The notes: generated by a model from the letters alone, not told the origin. DNA of 64,000 nt from CAZIAK01 sp964537035 (GCA_964537035.1 CAZIAK010000010.1:51157-115156); one strand, 5' to 3'. Counted from the first letter of the stretch, positions 24,438 through 33,812 are shown. Program-made: numbers and translations.

Positions 24438-26461
24438 TGCGAGCTGCCCTTGCGAGCTGCCACGGCCCGGCGCTCGTCACTCCAGCGCTGCTGCACCCAG
24501 CGCTCCGGGTCTGCCGAAAGGTGTGCGGTTCGGGTGAGCAGGTCGGCGGGCCGCAGTCGCGCCAGGGCCTCGAGTGCTGCGTAGCGGATCGACCAGGCCG
24601 GGTCGTGGGTGGCCACCGTGAGCGTGTCCCACACAGTGACCTGGTTGAACCCCGCCAGCGCCTTCACGATCGTTTCTCTGCCGCGCACGTCGGTGCGGTG
24701 GGCGAAGGCGTCGAGCAGGCCACCCAGGGTCGAGGGCCTGCCCAGGTCGCCGAGCAGCACCGCCGCGTTCTGGCAGACCTGCCAGTCGTCGTCCATGAGC
24801 AGCTGCTCCAGGGCCGCCAGCCAGTTGCGTTCAGCCAGGGGCCCCAGGCCCGTCTTGGCCAGCTCGTCCCGCAGCTGCCGCACCAGGTCTATCTTCACCT
24901 TGCGGATGTTGTTGGGCAGCAAGCGATCCAGGTCGGCCTCGTCGCCCAGGGACGTCAGGGCGTCAAGAGTTGCCAGCAGATCGAAGAGCTCGCTGTACTG
25001 CCCCAGGGCCAGCTGTCGCCTGGCTTGAGCCACCATGGACTCGATGCGCTGCAGCCGGGTCACCGCGTCTTCTGACTGGATGTCCTCGGCCACCAGGTCG
25101 ATCAGTTCGAGCACGCCCAGCGCCCCGTGATCGACCCGGTCTTGCCCTCGCAACGAACGTCGCAGGTGCTCGGTGGCATCGATGCGACTGCTCCCACCGC
25201 CGACCAGACCCAGGGCCACGAGCAGCAACACGGTGACCAACGCGGCGCCCATGGTCACCAGGGCCACGGCCATGCGATGACGGCGCAGGGCACGCAGGGC
25301 CCGGGGCACGGGGCCCAGAGGGCGAGCCATGATCGGCTCGTAGTTCAAGAAGTGGCGCAGGTCCTGGCCGAACTCTTCTGCGCTCTGGTAGCGGCGGTCC
25401 GGGTCCTTCTCCATCGCCTTCAAGACGATGGTCTCCAGATCTCTGGGGATGCGCGGGTTGAGCTTGGTGGGCGACGGTGGCTCTTTGGTGATGATGTTGC
25501 GCAGCACCACCGCCACGTTCTTGCCCGCGAAGGGTTGGTGCAGGGTCAGCAGCTCGTACAAGGTGACGCCGAGCGAGTAGATGTCGCTGCGCTCGTCGAG
25601 GGGTACCCGCCGGGTCGCGGCCTGCTCCGGGCTCACGTACGCCGGCGAGCCCATGAAGTCGCCGGTGGCGGTGAGCGTGCCTGCGGTGTCGATGCTCTTG
25701 GCCAGACCGAAGTCGGTGAGCTTGATGCGACCGTCCGGGCCCAAGATCAGGTTGCTCGGCTTGATGTCCCGGTGGATGACACCGTGGGCGTGGGCGTGGC
25801 GCAGAGCGTCGGCGGTGTTCTCGATGAAGCTGGCGATCATCTCGTGGTCGCTGCGCAGATCGAGAATGATGCCCTCTTCGAGATGAGGGTCGCCGGGCTT
25901 CGAACCCACGAGCTTGCGCCCTTGAGCCCACTCGGCGATGTCCATGTTCAGGTTGGCACCTGAGACGCGCACGAAGCGTCGGCCATGGAGATGAGCCGTC
26001 TTCAACCGATCGATCACATCGGAGAGGTCGAGGCCGTCGACGAACTCCATGGCCAGGTAGGCCGTCTCGTCCGTGGTGTTGAACGAGTGCACGGCCACGA
26101 TGCGCGGATGATGCAGGCGGGCGACGGCGGTGGCCTCTCGGCGGAAACGATCAGCAGCCTTGGCGTTGCGCATGGTGGCCGGGGGCATGACCTTCAGCGC
26201 CACCGGGCGGCCCAGGCTGATCTGCTCGGCCTCGTAGACCACGCCCATCCCGCCCCGACCGATCTGACGGATGACCCGGTAGCCATCGATCACCGAACCC
26301 ACGTGCACGGCCCGGTGCCCGAACTCTTCGCCCAGGCTCACGCTGCGCACGTACTCGGCCCGTTCACCGGGCAAGGCCGGATACTCGGCGTTGTAGTCCA
26401 CCGTCTCGATCCGGGAGTGTGGATCGATCACGCGGTCGGCATCTTGGGAGTCGTTTGCCAT
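24434..26461 (-). CDS. transmembrane Ser/Thr protein kinase with C-terminal HEAT-like repeats
   Basis: The 675-residue product is a Hanks-type kinase. The kinase domain (about 60-370) has GRGGMG, the ATP-binding Lys in VALK (about 90), HRDIKPSN (about 230-237), DFGLAKS (250) and SPAYVSPEQ, so it should be active. An insertion of about 45 residues follows the hinge (about 155-205). One transmembrane segment spans about 397-423. The remaining 250 residues are helical, with HEAT-like pairs near 545-660 (AALEQLLMDDDWQVCQNAAVLLGDLG, then AWSIRYAALEALARL). With a cytoplasmic kinase, this part lies outside the membrane. It overlaps the solute-binding lipoprotein gene by 4 bases. Confidence 0.92.
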   Translation of the reverse strand: MANDSQDADRVIDPHSRIETVDYNAEYPALPGERAEYVRSVSLGEEFGHRAVHVGSVIDGYRVIRQIGRGGMGVVYEAEQISLGRPVALKVMPPATMRNAKAADRFRREATAVARLHHPRIVAVHSFNTTDETAYLAMEFVDGLDLSDVIDRLKTAHLHGRRFVRVSGANLNMDIAEWAQGRKLVGSKPGDPHLEEGIILDLRSDHEMIASFIENTADALRHAHAHGVIHRDIKPSNLILGPDGRIKLTDFGLAKSIDTAGTLTATGDFMGSPAYVSPEQAATRRVPLDERSDIYSLGVTLYELLTLHQPFAGKNVAVVLRNIITKEPPSPTKLNPRIPRDLETIVLKAMEKDPDRRYQSAEEFGQDLRHFLNYEPIMARPLGPVPRALRALRRHRMAVALVTMGAALVTVLLLVALGLVGGGSSRIDATEHLRRSLRGQDRVDHGALGVLELIDLVAEDIQSEDAVTRLQRIESMVAQARRQLALGQYSELFDLLATLDALTSLGDEADLDRLLPNNIRKVKIDLVRQLRDELAKTGLGPLAERNWLAALEQLLMDDDWQVCQNAAVLLGDLGRPSTLGGLLDAFAHRTDVRGRETIVKALAGFNQVTVWDTLTVATHDPAWSIRYAALEALARLRPADLLTRTAHLSADPERWVQQRWSDERRAVAARKGSSQ

Positions 26462-26516
26462 CGAGACTGCTCAGTCTACCCACCGGGGAGCGAGAGGTTG
26501 CGCGATGAGAGGCAGA

Positions 26517-27908
26517 TCACTTGCCGATACAGAAGCCTGAGAAGATGCGATCGAGCAGGGCGGCGGTGACGTCGAGAGGTTGCTCACGGTCGCTCTCCAT
26601 GCGCTCCAAGGCCTCTCGCAACTGCAGGGACAGCACGGGCAGGGCGCCCCAGAAGTCATCCTCAGAGGCGGCTTCGAGCAGGGGCAGAATCTCTGCTGCT
26701 GCGTCTGCCTCGGAGCGTTCGGCGAAGTCTGCGGCCCGTGGAGCCGGAGCTGCGCTGAGGAGTGCCTGCCAGAGAGCGGGAAGCCCCTCGCCCGTGCGCG
26801 CCGAGGTGTACAGACCGTCAGCTCTCGTGGCGCCTGCAGGGAGCAGGTCGCAGCGACTGATCACGGAAATCAAGGTGCGTGAACCCACCGCGGCCAGCCG
26901 TCGACGGCGATGGGCTCGGCTGTCGTCGGCGCCTCCCGGCCCTGCGGCCTCGGCTGTCGGAGAGGCCACCGACTCCACGTGGAGTACGACCGCTGCGGAG
27001 GGCAGGGCGGTCAGGAAGCGCTCGGCAGCCAGCGCGTCCAACCCGTCGCTCACCTCGCCTACACCCGGGCCGTCGATCAGGCGCCAACGCCGGCCACCGT
27101 GCTCGACCGTTGCGGCGAGGGCGTCGCGGGTCGTGCCCGGTTGGGGAGAGATCGTGGTCTCCGCCCCGGGGCACAGGGCCAAGAAGAGCGACGACTTGCC
27201 CGCGTTGGGCGGACCCAGCAAGACCACGTCGGTCTCCCCGTCGGCAGCGGGACGCGAGCGGCCAGCCTCCACGAGCGCACGGGCCAGGGTCGTCGACCGG
27301 ACCAGTCCCGCCCGCAGCTCGACCTCGGCGATGGCTTCGGTGTCGGATTCTTCGAAGTCGACGTGGGCCTCCAGCAGGGCGAGGGTGTTCAGCAGCTCGT
27401 CGCGGAGGGCATCGCCCAGACGAGCGGTCCCACCGGTGAGGCAGCTGGCAGCAGCCCGGGCGTCGTCTGCCTCACGGCTGGCCACCAGACGCCCCACCGT
27501 CAGGGCACCGTCCAGATCGATGCGACCATGGATCAGCCCTCGGCGCAGAAACTCTCCTCGTGCGGCCGGGCGAGCCCCCGCAGAGACGGCTCGGCGCAAG
27601 ACCTCGGTGACCAGGGCTGGCCACCCGGGCAGGTGCAGCTCGACCACGTCCTCACCGGTCAGGGACCGGGGCCCTCTGAAGAACAACAGCTGCACGGGAA
27701 GGCGCGAGGCCTCGTCGGGAGCGAGCGCAAACCAGCCCTCGCCCAGGCGGCCGGGCTTCGGGGCCGTGGTGATGTTCAGCAGACCCTGGACGATGGCCAG
27801 CGCCTGGCCCCCAGACAGCCGGACCATGGCCCGTTCAGCGAAGCCTGGAGCAGTGGCCGGCGCCACGATGGTGTCCACCAGATCGCTGGCGGACACGAGA
27901 GAGGTCAC
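26517..27908 (-). CDS. mnmE: tRNA modification GTPase MnmE (divergent G motifs)
   Basis: The 463-residue product is MnmE/TrmE, which with MnmG installs cmnm5-type groups on wobble U of tRNAs. The N-terminal THF-binding domain (about 1-120) has FRGPRSLTGEDVVELH, helical regions flank a G domain, and the C-terminus ends FCIGK with the conserved Cys. G1 is GPPNAGKSS (232-240) and TTRD is present. G3, usually DTAG, reads DGPG (279-282), and G4, usually NKxD, reads SRCD (351-354). The HCHGG block of the N-domain reads HLPGW. Guanine specificity or GTP hydrolysis may be altered. GTG 27908 overlaps the SGNH gene by 4 bases. Confidence 0.88.
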   Translation of the reverse strand: MTSLVSASDLVDTIVAPATAPGFAERAMVRLSGGQALAIVQGLLNITTAPKPGRLGEGWFALAPDEASRLPVQLLFFRGPRSLTGEDVVELHLPGWPALVTEVLRRAVSAGARPAARGEFLRRGLIHGRIDLDGALTVGRLVASREADDARAAASCLTGGTARLGDALRDELLNTLALLEAHVDFEESDTEAIAEVELRAGLVRSTTLARALVEAGRSRPAADGETDVVLLGPPNAGKSSLFLALCPGAETTISPQPGTTRDALAATVEHGGRRWRLIDGPGVGEVSDGLDALAAERFLTALPSAAVVLHVESVASPTAEAAGPGGADDSRAHRRRRLAAVGSRTLISVISRCDLLPAGATRADGLYTSARTGEGLPALWQALLSAAPAPRAADFAERSEADAAAEILPLLEAASEDDFWGALPVLSLQLREALERMESDREQPLDVTAALLDRIFSGFCIGK

Positions 27909-28894
27909 GGCAGGTGCGGCATCAGATCGGCGGCGATGATCTCGCCCTTGGCCTTGCAGCCCGCTGCGTTCAGGTGCACCGAGTCAACGAACAGACCGGC
28001 GTCTGCCGGGAGCTGGCTGGCCAGGTCAATCCAGACGGCGCCCTGCTGCTCGGCGATCTGGCGAGTGACCACGTTGTGCTCGGCGATGCCGGTGAGCAGC
28101 TCGGGCTGACCCTCGTTCGTGGCCAGGGCCGCGTCCGCCGCGAAGCTGACCAAGACCGCCATCACCCCGTGAGCCTGAGCCACCGCCACCATGCTCAGCA
28201 GGTTGCGCCGATACGCCTCCGTGCCCGATGCGGTCAGGTTCGCTCCCGCATCGCCCGGAGGATCGGGGCGCTCGTACTGGATCAGTTCGTTGACCCCGCC
28301 CAGGTAGTCTTTGCGCCCGGTGAAGCCCTCGACCGAGCCGTTCCAGTTGCGACGGTAGTGCTCGTAGCCTGGGGTGTAGTTGGCGTAGCGCCGGGCCCGC
28401 ACGTCGTTGGCTCCGTGGTAGACCACGATGGCGTCGGGCTGCAGCTCAAGCACGCGAAAGATCAGGTTGTTGAGGCTCTCGGCCGTGGTGTAGCTCTCGA
28501 TGCCCCCGTTGATCACCTCGATGTCGGCGTCTGGTCGCGCAGCGCGCAGGGCGGCTTCCATTTGCACCGGGTAGGACTCGTTGTCATCCACGGCGTAAGA
28601 GTAGGTGGTGGATCCACCGAGGCAGACGATGCGATAGCGACCGTCAGGCTTTGGCATGTCGATGGCCTTGCCCCGAAAGCCCTGAGCGTTGCTGGTGGCC
28701 ACACGTTTGCCGCCGCGGGTGAAATCAGGCTTGAGCCCGTACATCACGTAAGGCAGGGGACGAAAGGCCAGCTTCTCCTGGGTCAGGGACGAGCCGCCCA
28801 TGACGAAGTGGAACACCACGTAGGCCATGGCAGCCATGACGATGACCAGACCCGCCCGGGAACGACGGGGCCGCGATCGGGGTGCACTGCTCAT
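27905..28894 (-). CDS. membrane-anchored SGNH/GDSL hydrolase
   Basis: The 329-residue product has a basic N-terminus and one transmembrane or signal-anchor segment (about 15-33), then an extracytoplasmic SGNH hydrolase domain. Block I is CLGGSTTYSYAV with the nucleophilic Ser (about 95); the Gly block is INGGIESYTT; block III is YHGANDVRARRY with its Asn; block V is DSVHLNAAG with the catalytic Asp and His. Substrates of this type are acyl or acetyl esters on lipids, cell-wall or surface glycans; specificity is unknown. It sits between yidC (10 bases upstream) and mnmE (overlapping), interrupting a pair that is adjacent in many bacteria. Confidence 0.88.
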   Translation of the reverse strand: MSSAPRSRPRRSRAGLVIVMAAMAYVVFHFVMGGSSLTQEKLAFRPLPYVMYGLKPDFTRGGKRVATSNAQGFRGKAIDMPKPDGRYRIVCLGGSTTYSYAVDDNESYPVQMEAALRAARPDADIEVINGGIESYTTAESLNNLIFRVLELQPDAIVVYHGANDVRARRYANYTPGYEHYRRNWNGSVEGFTGRKDYLGGVNELIQYERPDPPGDAGANLTASGTEAYRRNLLSMVAVAQAHGVMAVLVSFAADAALATNEGQPELLTGIAEHNVVTRQIAEQQGAVWIDLASQLPADAGLFVDSVHLNAAGCKAKGEIIAADLMPHLP

Positions 28895-28903
28895 GACGTC
28901 TGC

Positions 28904-30787
28904 TCAGGACTTGGTGGGGACGGCGGTCTTCGTCGGGACACCATCGATAGGCCAGATGCGCCGGATGACCTGGAACTCGAAGATACCCAGCAGCGACGAC
29001 GTGAGGATGTAGAGCGACAGTCCCGCAGAGTAGCTGTACAGGATCCAGAGCATGAAGATGGGCATGATCATGCCCATGATCTTCTGGGTCTGAGCCTGGC
29101 TGTCGTCAGCAGGCTTGGGCTGAAAACGCATCTGCGCGATGGTGGCGATGGACATCAACACGGGCAGCAGGTTGACCGTCTCGAAGCCGAAGAAGCCAAA
29201 GGGCATCTGGTCCGGCCGGGAGAGGTCGGTGATCCAGAACATGAACGACGACTGACGCAGCTCGATGGACGTACCCAAGATCTGAAACAGGCTGATCCAG
29301 ACCGGGAACTGCAAGAACATGAGCAGGCAGCCACCGAGGGGCGGCGACACGCCCTCGGCCTTGAGCACCTTCATCTGCTCTTCTTGGAACTTGCGCGTGT
29401 TGTTCTTGTACTTCTTCTTCAGCTCGTCAAGCCGCGGCTTGAGCCTCTGCATGGCGGCCGAATAGCGGCCCATGCCCGTCTGCTGCTTGCGGTTGAGCGG
29501 AAACAGCATGCCCTTCACCACGACCGTCAACATGATGATCGCCAGGCCCCAGTTGCCGACGATCGAGTAGAAGAAGCGCAGCACCACCAGCAGGGTGCGG
29601 TTGATCCATGCGCCCCAGCCGTAGGACGCTTCGATGACATCGGTCAAGAAGCCGTAGCCGGTCGTGCCAGCGATCTCTGTGGACTTGGGTCCGGTGTAGA
29701 GTTCGAAGCCGAACGAGCGGGACTGCCCGGGCTCCAGGCCCAGCACCACCAGCAGCAAGTCGGCGGTGGCGTTGGTGCGGTGGTCGGATTCGAGCTCGTA
29801 GCGCAGGGCCTCGGCCTCCCGCTCGTCACGGGGCTCTCGAGAGGCCACATCGCGCTCGAGGGCTTGGGCGTCGAAGACCGACGCGGGAAACACCTGACGC
29901 ACGTCGGTGCCCCCTTCGGGGATCAGCACCGAGGTGAAGTAGTTGGTCATCACTCCCGCGGCCAACAACTGCTCGTCGGCTGCCACGCTCACCGGGTCGC
30001 CGTCCAGGTCGCCCCCGCCCCACTTGGTCGGCACGGACTCGCCCATCTTGTTGCGCACGATGGCCACGGCCTGAGGGCCACGCCCATAGCGGAACTTGGC
30101 CTTGCCGCTGGCCAGATCGACCAGCCCCCTGGCGCCTTCGAGAGACAACGAGAGCGAGTCGAGCCGGCTGTCACCCACGTTGGTCACGTCGAGGGTCAGG
30201 CCCAGGGTGTAGTCCTTGTCCCGCTCGTCGACGGTGCGGGTGAACAGCAGACCGTCGGGGGTGGTGTGGGTGAACACCAAGCGGCTCAGCCCGGCGCTGG
30301 TCTTCTCACGGCTGACTTCCCAATGCACCTGGTCGAGCGCGTACTTGTTGCCCAGCGCGGTGAGCCGCAGGTTGTGGTTCTCGCCATCGAGGGTTGACAG
30401 CAGCGGCAGGACCTCGTCGCTCTCAAGAGAGGGGTGGTAGTCCAGCAGATCAAGCTGCACCAGAGCGGCGCCCTGGGATGTCCAGACGGAGCGTGTGGCC
30501 CCGGTCTCCAACACCTCGGTGGTCGGGGTGGCGCCCGTCTCCAGCAGATCGGCCAGGACCTCGTCGGTCAGCTCCGAGCTGGTCTTCTCTCCGGCCTGAG
30601 CCATGCGGCTCTCGACGGAGAGCGGGTCTGCGGGCTGGGCCTGGTCCTCTGAACCGGGCTGAGCCTCACCGGCGATCCCCGAACCGTCTACGCTCGGATC
30701 TGCAGGCTCGGGCTGTGGAAAGCTCCGCATGTACAGCAGGACGAATGCGAAGCTGAGGATGAGCGCGAAAGGCAGGCGCTTTTCCAT
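28904..30787 (-). CDS. yidC: membrane protein insertase YidC
   Basis: The 627-residue product inserts and folds inner-membrane proteins, alone or with SecYEG. It has the gram-negative architecture: an N-terminal transmembrane helix (about 5-23), a Glu/Asp/Pro-rich linker, a large periplasmic beta domain (about 95-375), and the conserved five-helix core (about 400-610). The core includes WGLAIIMLTVVVKGMLFPLNRKQ (with the hydrophilic-groove Lys), the coiled-coil hairpin RLKPRLDELKKKYKNN, and a GGCLLMFLQFPVWISLFQ helix. It starts at ATG 30787. No rnpA or rpmH lies upstream; a Trm112 gene is there instead, 122 bases away. Confidence 0.95.
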   Translation of the reverse strand: MEKRLPFALILSFAFVLLYMRSFPQPEPADPSVDGSGIAGEAQPGSEDQAQPADPLSVESRMAQAGEKTSSELTDEVLADLLETGATPTTEVLETGATRSVWTSQGAALVQLDLLDYHPSLESDEVLPLLSTLDGENHNLRLTALGNKYALDQVHWEVSREKTSAGLSRLVFTHTTPDGLLFTRTVDERDKDYTLGLTLDVTNVGDSRLDSLSLSLEGARGLVDLASGKAKFRYGRGPQAVAIVRNKMGESVPTKWGGGDLDGDPVSVAADEQLLAAGVMTNYFTSVLIPEGGTDVRQVFPASVFDAQALERDVASREPRDEREAEALRYELESDHRTNATADLLLVVLGLEPGQSRSFGFELYTGPKSTEIAGTTGYGFLTDVIEASYGWGAWINRTLLVVLRFFYSIVGNWGLAIIMLTVVVKGMLFPLNRKQQTGMGRYSAAMQRLKPRLDELKKKYKNNTRKFQEEQMKVLKAEGVSPPLGGCLLMFLQFPVWISLFQILGTSIELRQSSFMFWITDLSRPDQMPFGFFGFETVNLLPVLMSIATIAQMRFQPKPADDSQAQTQKIMGMIMPIFMLWILYSYSAGLSLYILTSSLLGIFEFQVIRRIWPIDGVPTKTAVPTKS

Positions 30788-30909
30788 GAGTCGGGCGGCT
30801 CGAATGACGTGAATGGGCTCGCGATACGCTCGTCCTGTGGACGAGTTCGCGGCGTTGTTGGATTCGGCTGCCCGTTGCTTTCAGGCGGCCGAGCGAGAAC
30901 GAGTGACGA

Positions 30910-31182
30910 TCAGCCGCCGAGGCCGTCGAGAGCGATGGCCTCCTCGATCAGCATGATCGGGATGCCTGCACGGACCGGATACAGAACCTTGCCATCTTGC
31001 CGCACAAGGCCCGCATCGAGGGCTAGCTCGACAGCGGAACCCCCACGGGCGGTCACCTTGCCTGCGGCAATGGCCGCATTCACGGTGGCCAGAAGCGCCT
31101 CGTCGGCGAGGGCCACGGGTTCTTTGGTCTCGGGGCAGGCCAGGATGGCTAGAAGGTCCTGGTCGAGTGCTGGCGATGACAT
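30910..31182 (-). CDS. Trm112-family small protein
   Basis: The 90-residue product matches the Trm112/YcaR family, small zinc-ribbon-like partners of methyltransferases or stand-alone proteins. It shows LLAILACPETKEPVAL at the start and GKVLYPVRAGIPIMLIEEAI at the end, the most conserved block. Only one Cys is visible, so zinc binding is doubtful. ATG 31182 has GGAGG about 8 bases upstream, and the longer frame back to 32031 is a shadow of the opposite gene. It may be co-transcribed with yidC. Confidence 0.88.
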   Translation of the reverse strand: MSSPALDQDLLAILACPETKEPVALADEALLATVNAAIAAGKVTARGGSAVELALDAGLVRQDGKVLYPVRAGIPIMLIEEAIALDGLGG

Positions 31183-31257
31183 GTCTCGTCCTCCGTTGAC
31201 GAACGGCGCATCCTTCCATACCGGCTGGCCTCGCGCCATGTCAAACTGTCCCCCCCC

Positions 31258-32775
31258 ATGGCGACCAAGACGACCACGATGACCGAGACCGTAGGCACGA
31301 CCGCAGACAGAGGGATGGCCCGATCGGCGACTCTCACCGAGACGGCGCCCCGCTCCCCACACCCCTCGAGATGGGCGGGTTGGACGGCCCTTGTGGCGCT
31401 CGTCTGCTTCAGCGCCTGCGAGCCCCTGCCAGAGCTGCCCGGCCTGCCAGGGGTCACCGACGAGGGGCGGGCCTGGTTCTGGCGCGACGTACTGGCCGCG
31501 CCCTTGCCTGGAGAGAGCGCCCCGGACGCCGCCCTGCTGGCCCTGTCCGGCCCCGCGGAGCGCATTGACGCCCTGGCTGAGCTGGTCATCAAGGCCGATC
31601 CGGCTGCCCTCACCACCTGCCTGGCCCTGCTCAAGGACCCCAACGTGGGGGTGGCCTGCGCCGCCGCCGAGGCCCTGGCCCAGCTGGGCGACCGGGCGGC
31701 CATCCCCCGGCTGCTCAAGGGCATCGGCCCCTACCCTGTCGATTATGACACCTCGATTCACCTGCGCATGGCCGAGGCGGCCACACTGGCCACCCTGGGG
31801 AACCCGGCGGGCATCCCCCTGATCTTGGACCTGCTCGCCGAAGGCACCCCCGCCCAGATTGACCGCGACCTGATCGCCTGGGCGCCCACTCGGCAGCTGG
31901 TCTTTCTGCGCGAGCTGGCCCTGCCCGGGCTGGTGGCCATGGCTGGGACGGACTTCGGCTACATCCCCAATGGATCGGTCCCTGGGCGGCAGGCCGCGGT
32001 CCTCAAGGCTCGGGCCTGGTGGGAGCAGCACAAGGGCCGCCTCTGGGCAAGTGCTCCCCTCGACGAGGAACGGCTAGAGACCAGGGCCCGACTGCTGGTT
32101 CACCATCTCGGTGCCTACCAGTTGCGTCAGATCGACGGCGCCCGCTTCGCCTTGGCACACATGGGGCCGCCGGTGTTGAGCCACCTCCAAGAGGGCCTGC
32201 AGAGCGAAGACACCTATATTCGGGTGCACGTGCTCGAGGTCATGGAGCAGCTCTGCGAGCTGTCCGAGCCAAAAATCAGAAGCCGCATTGCCATCGTGGC
32301 CGCCGGCCCCCTGCTCGACGATCCCGACCTGCAAGTGGCCGCCCAGGCCGCCAGCGTGTGTGCTGCTGCCAGCATCATCGACCCCCTCGTGGCTGCCGCC
32401 GGGCGCCGCACCGAGGCTTCGATCCAGCTGGCCCTCGTCGACGCCCTGGGCCGCCTCGGCCTGCCCCTGGCCCACAAGGTCTTGTTGGAGTCCTTCGGAG
32501 ACGGCTCGGGCGAGCTGGCCCCGGCCCGCCCCACCGACTTCAAGGTCGCCTACGAGGCAGCCCTCCTGGCCACGGACCCCCAACGGTCTCCCGAGGGCCT
32601 GCTGTCCATGCTCAGCTCCCCCGACCCGGACATCGTCTACCCCGCCCTGGAGCGATTGATCCTCTACACCGGCTCCGACCACGGCCTCGACCCCACCCGC
32701 CCCGCACCCGAACGAACCCAGGCCCTAGCCTCCGCACGCAAAGCCCTGACAAGAGAGCGCCCCGAGCAAGGCTAG
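31258..32775 (+). CDS. HEAT-repeat lipoprotein, unknown function
   Basis: The 505-residue product has a lipobox VCFSAC (Cys54) after a hydrophobic stretch, preceded by a Thr-rich leader; ATG 31315 is an alternative start. The mature protein is made of helical HEAT/PBS-lyase-like repeats, for example LLKDPNVGVACAAAEALAQLGDR, LATLGNPAGIPLILDLL, and LLDDPDLQVAAQAASVCAAAS. It is probably an outer- or inner-membrane-anchored scaffold in the periplasm. No catalytic motif is seen. It is divergent from the Trm112 gene, 75 bases away, and its 3' end faces the second palindromic element. Confidence 0.78.
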   Translation: MATKTTTMTETVGTTADRGMARSATLTETAPRSPHPSRWAGWTALVALVCFSACEPLPELPGLPGVTDEGRAWFWRDVLAAPLPGESAPDAALLALSGPAERIDALAELVIKADPAALTTCLALLKDPNVGVACAAAEALAQLGDRAAIPRLLKGIGPYPVDYDTSIHLRMAEAATLATLGNPAGIPLILDLLAEGTPAQIDRDLIAWAPTRQLVFLRELALPGLVAMAGTDFGYIPNGSVPGRQAAVLKARAWWEQHKGRLWASAPLDEERLETRARLLVHHLGAYQLRQIDGARFALAHMGPPVLSHLQEGLQSEDTYIRVHVLEVMEQLCELSEPKIRSRIAIVAAGPLLDDPDLQVAAQAASVCAAASIIDPLVAAAGRRTEASIQLALVDALGRLGLPLAHKVLLESFGDGSGELAPARPTDFKVAYEAALLATDPQRSPEGLLSMLSSPDPDIVYPALERLILYTGSDHGLDPTRPAPERTQALASARKALTRERPEQG

Positions 32776-32935
32776 CCCCGACCAAAGCAGCCCCAACCAG
32801 GGCCAAGACCCTCCACCAGCGCTCGGCTGCCCGACCAAGCTCCCGGCACCCCGCACCCCGCAAGCGCATCCAGAAAACCGCCGAACTCGAGAACCACTCC
32901 CCCGGACGGCCAGAGTCGCCTCTCTCCACCGGGGA

Positions 32936-33036
32936 GGGCGTCCCTGTTTTTCGCCAAGGGGGTCTGGAGCGAGTTCCCGAGGCGAGGCCTCGTTGTCTGA
33001 GCGCCACGGCCCCCTTGGTGAAAAACAGGGACGCCC
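32936..33036. repeat. palindromic intergenic element, copy B
   Basis: Two 27-base arms (32936-32962 and 33010-33036) are complementary with one mismatch and enclose a 47-base loop. Aligned by eye, 39 of 47 loop bases match the reverse complement of the copy A loop, so the whole element is inverted relative to copy A. About 30 bases of homology also precede the left arm (from about 32906). It lies between the convergent HEAT lipoprotein and radC genes, where it could act as a bidirectional terminator. Confidence 0.88.
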
Positions 33037-33074
33037 GCAGCATCACCACCAAAAGAGCGACCCATGGCACAGAC

Positions 33075-33782
33075 TCAAGCCCATGCCCGAGCCCCACTCA
33101 GATGCCCCTCAGCCCTGAGTGAGACAAAGCCGTCCTGCCCCAAGACCACATGGTCAAGCAATGGGATGCCCAGGGTCTCCCCCACGCGCACCAGCCGCCC
33201 GGTGACCGCCAGATCCTGGCGACTCGGCCGGGGGTCGCCGCTCGGGTGATTGTGGGCCACGACGATGGCCCCCGCCCCTTCACGCACCGCTGGCCCGAAC
33301 ACCTCTCGCGGGTGAACCACCGACCAGGTCAGGCACCCTTCACTGACCCGCTCCGTCCTCAGGGGACGGTTCTTGGCATCGAGCAACACCACCATGAAGA
33401 CCTCCTTGGTGCAGCCCGCCAGCAGACCCTGTAGATGAGGCACCAGATCGCCGGCACCCAGCACGGGCCGTCCCGTGGGCAAGGCCTCGCGCAGGGCACG
33501 GCGCCCTAGCTCGAAGGCACAGGCCAAGCGCAGCGCCCGCTCGGGTGGCGTCTGGGGCACCGTGCGCATCAGTTCTCGGGGAGCCATGCGCGCCAACCGC
33601 CTCATCCCGCCCGCCCGCAAGAGCAACTCGCGAACGGGAACCCGCTCGGGATCCACGGGATCGACAAGGCTTGCCAACAACTGCTCGCAGGTCAGCTCGG
33701 AGAGGGCCGTGGTCAGCAGCGGGTCCGCGACCCAGCGCTCAAGGACATCGGTTTCAAGGCTCTCGGTCTCAAGGGTATCCAT
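33075..33782 (-). CDS. radC: RadC-family JAB/MPN domain protein
   Basis: The 235-residue product has an N-terminal helix-hairpin-like region (about 20-95) and a JAMM/MPN+ metalloprotease-like domain with HNHPSGDPRPSRQD (HxHPx6SxxD) near residue 176 and a preceding Glu in KEVFMV. The family is named after E. coli radC, but a repair role is unproven; a metal-dependent nuclease or peptidase function is possible. It follows the NPCBM-like gene by 30 bases on the same strand, so the two are likely co-transcribed. Copy B of the palindromic element lies just past its end. Confidence 0.9.
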   Translation of the reverse strand: MDTLETESLETDVLERWVADPLLTTALSELTCEQLLASLVDPVDPERVPVRELLLRAGGMRRLARMAPRELMRTVPQTPPERALRLACAFELGRRALREALPTGRPVLGAGDLVPHLQGLLAGCTKEVFMVVLLDAKNRPLRTERVSEGCLTWSVVHPREVFGPAVREGAGAIVVAHNHPSGDPRPSRQDLAVTGRLVRVGETLGIPLLDHVVLGQDGFVSLRAEGHLSGARAWA

Positions 33783-33812
33783 GGCCGCCTCGACGGCATG
33801 GACGGCGACCCG

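Noticed and set aside
30788..30909. rnpA or rpmH upstream of yidC
   Set aside because: The 122 bases encode neither; only a small hairpin (30829-30845) is visible.
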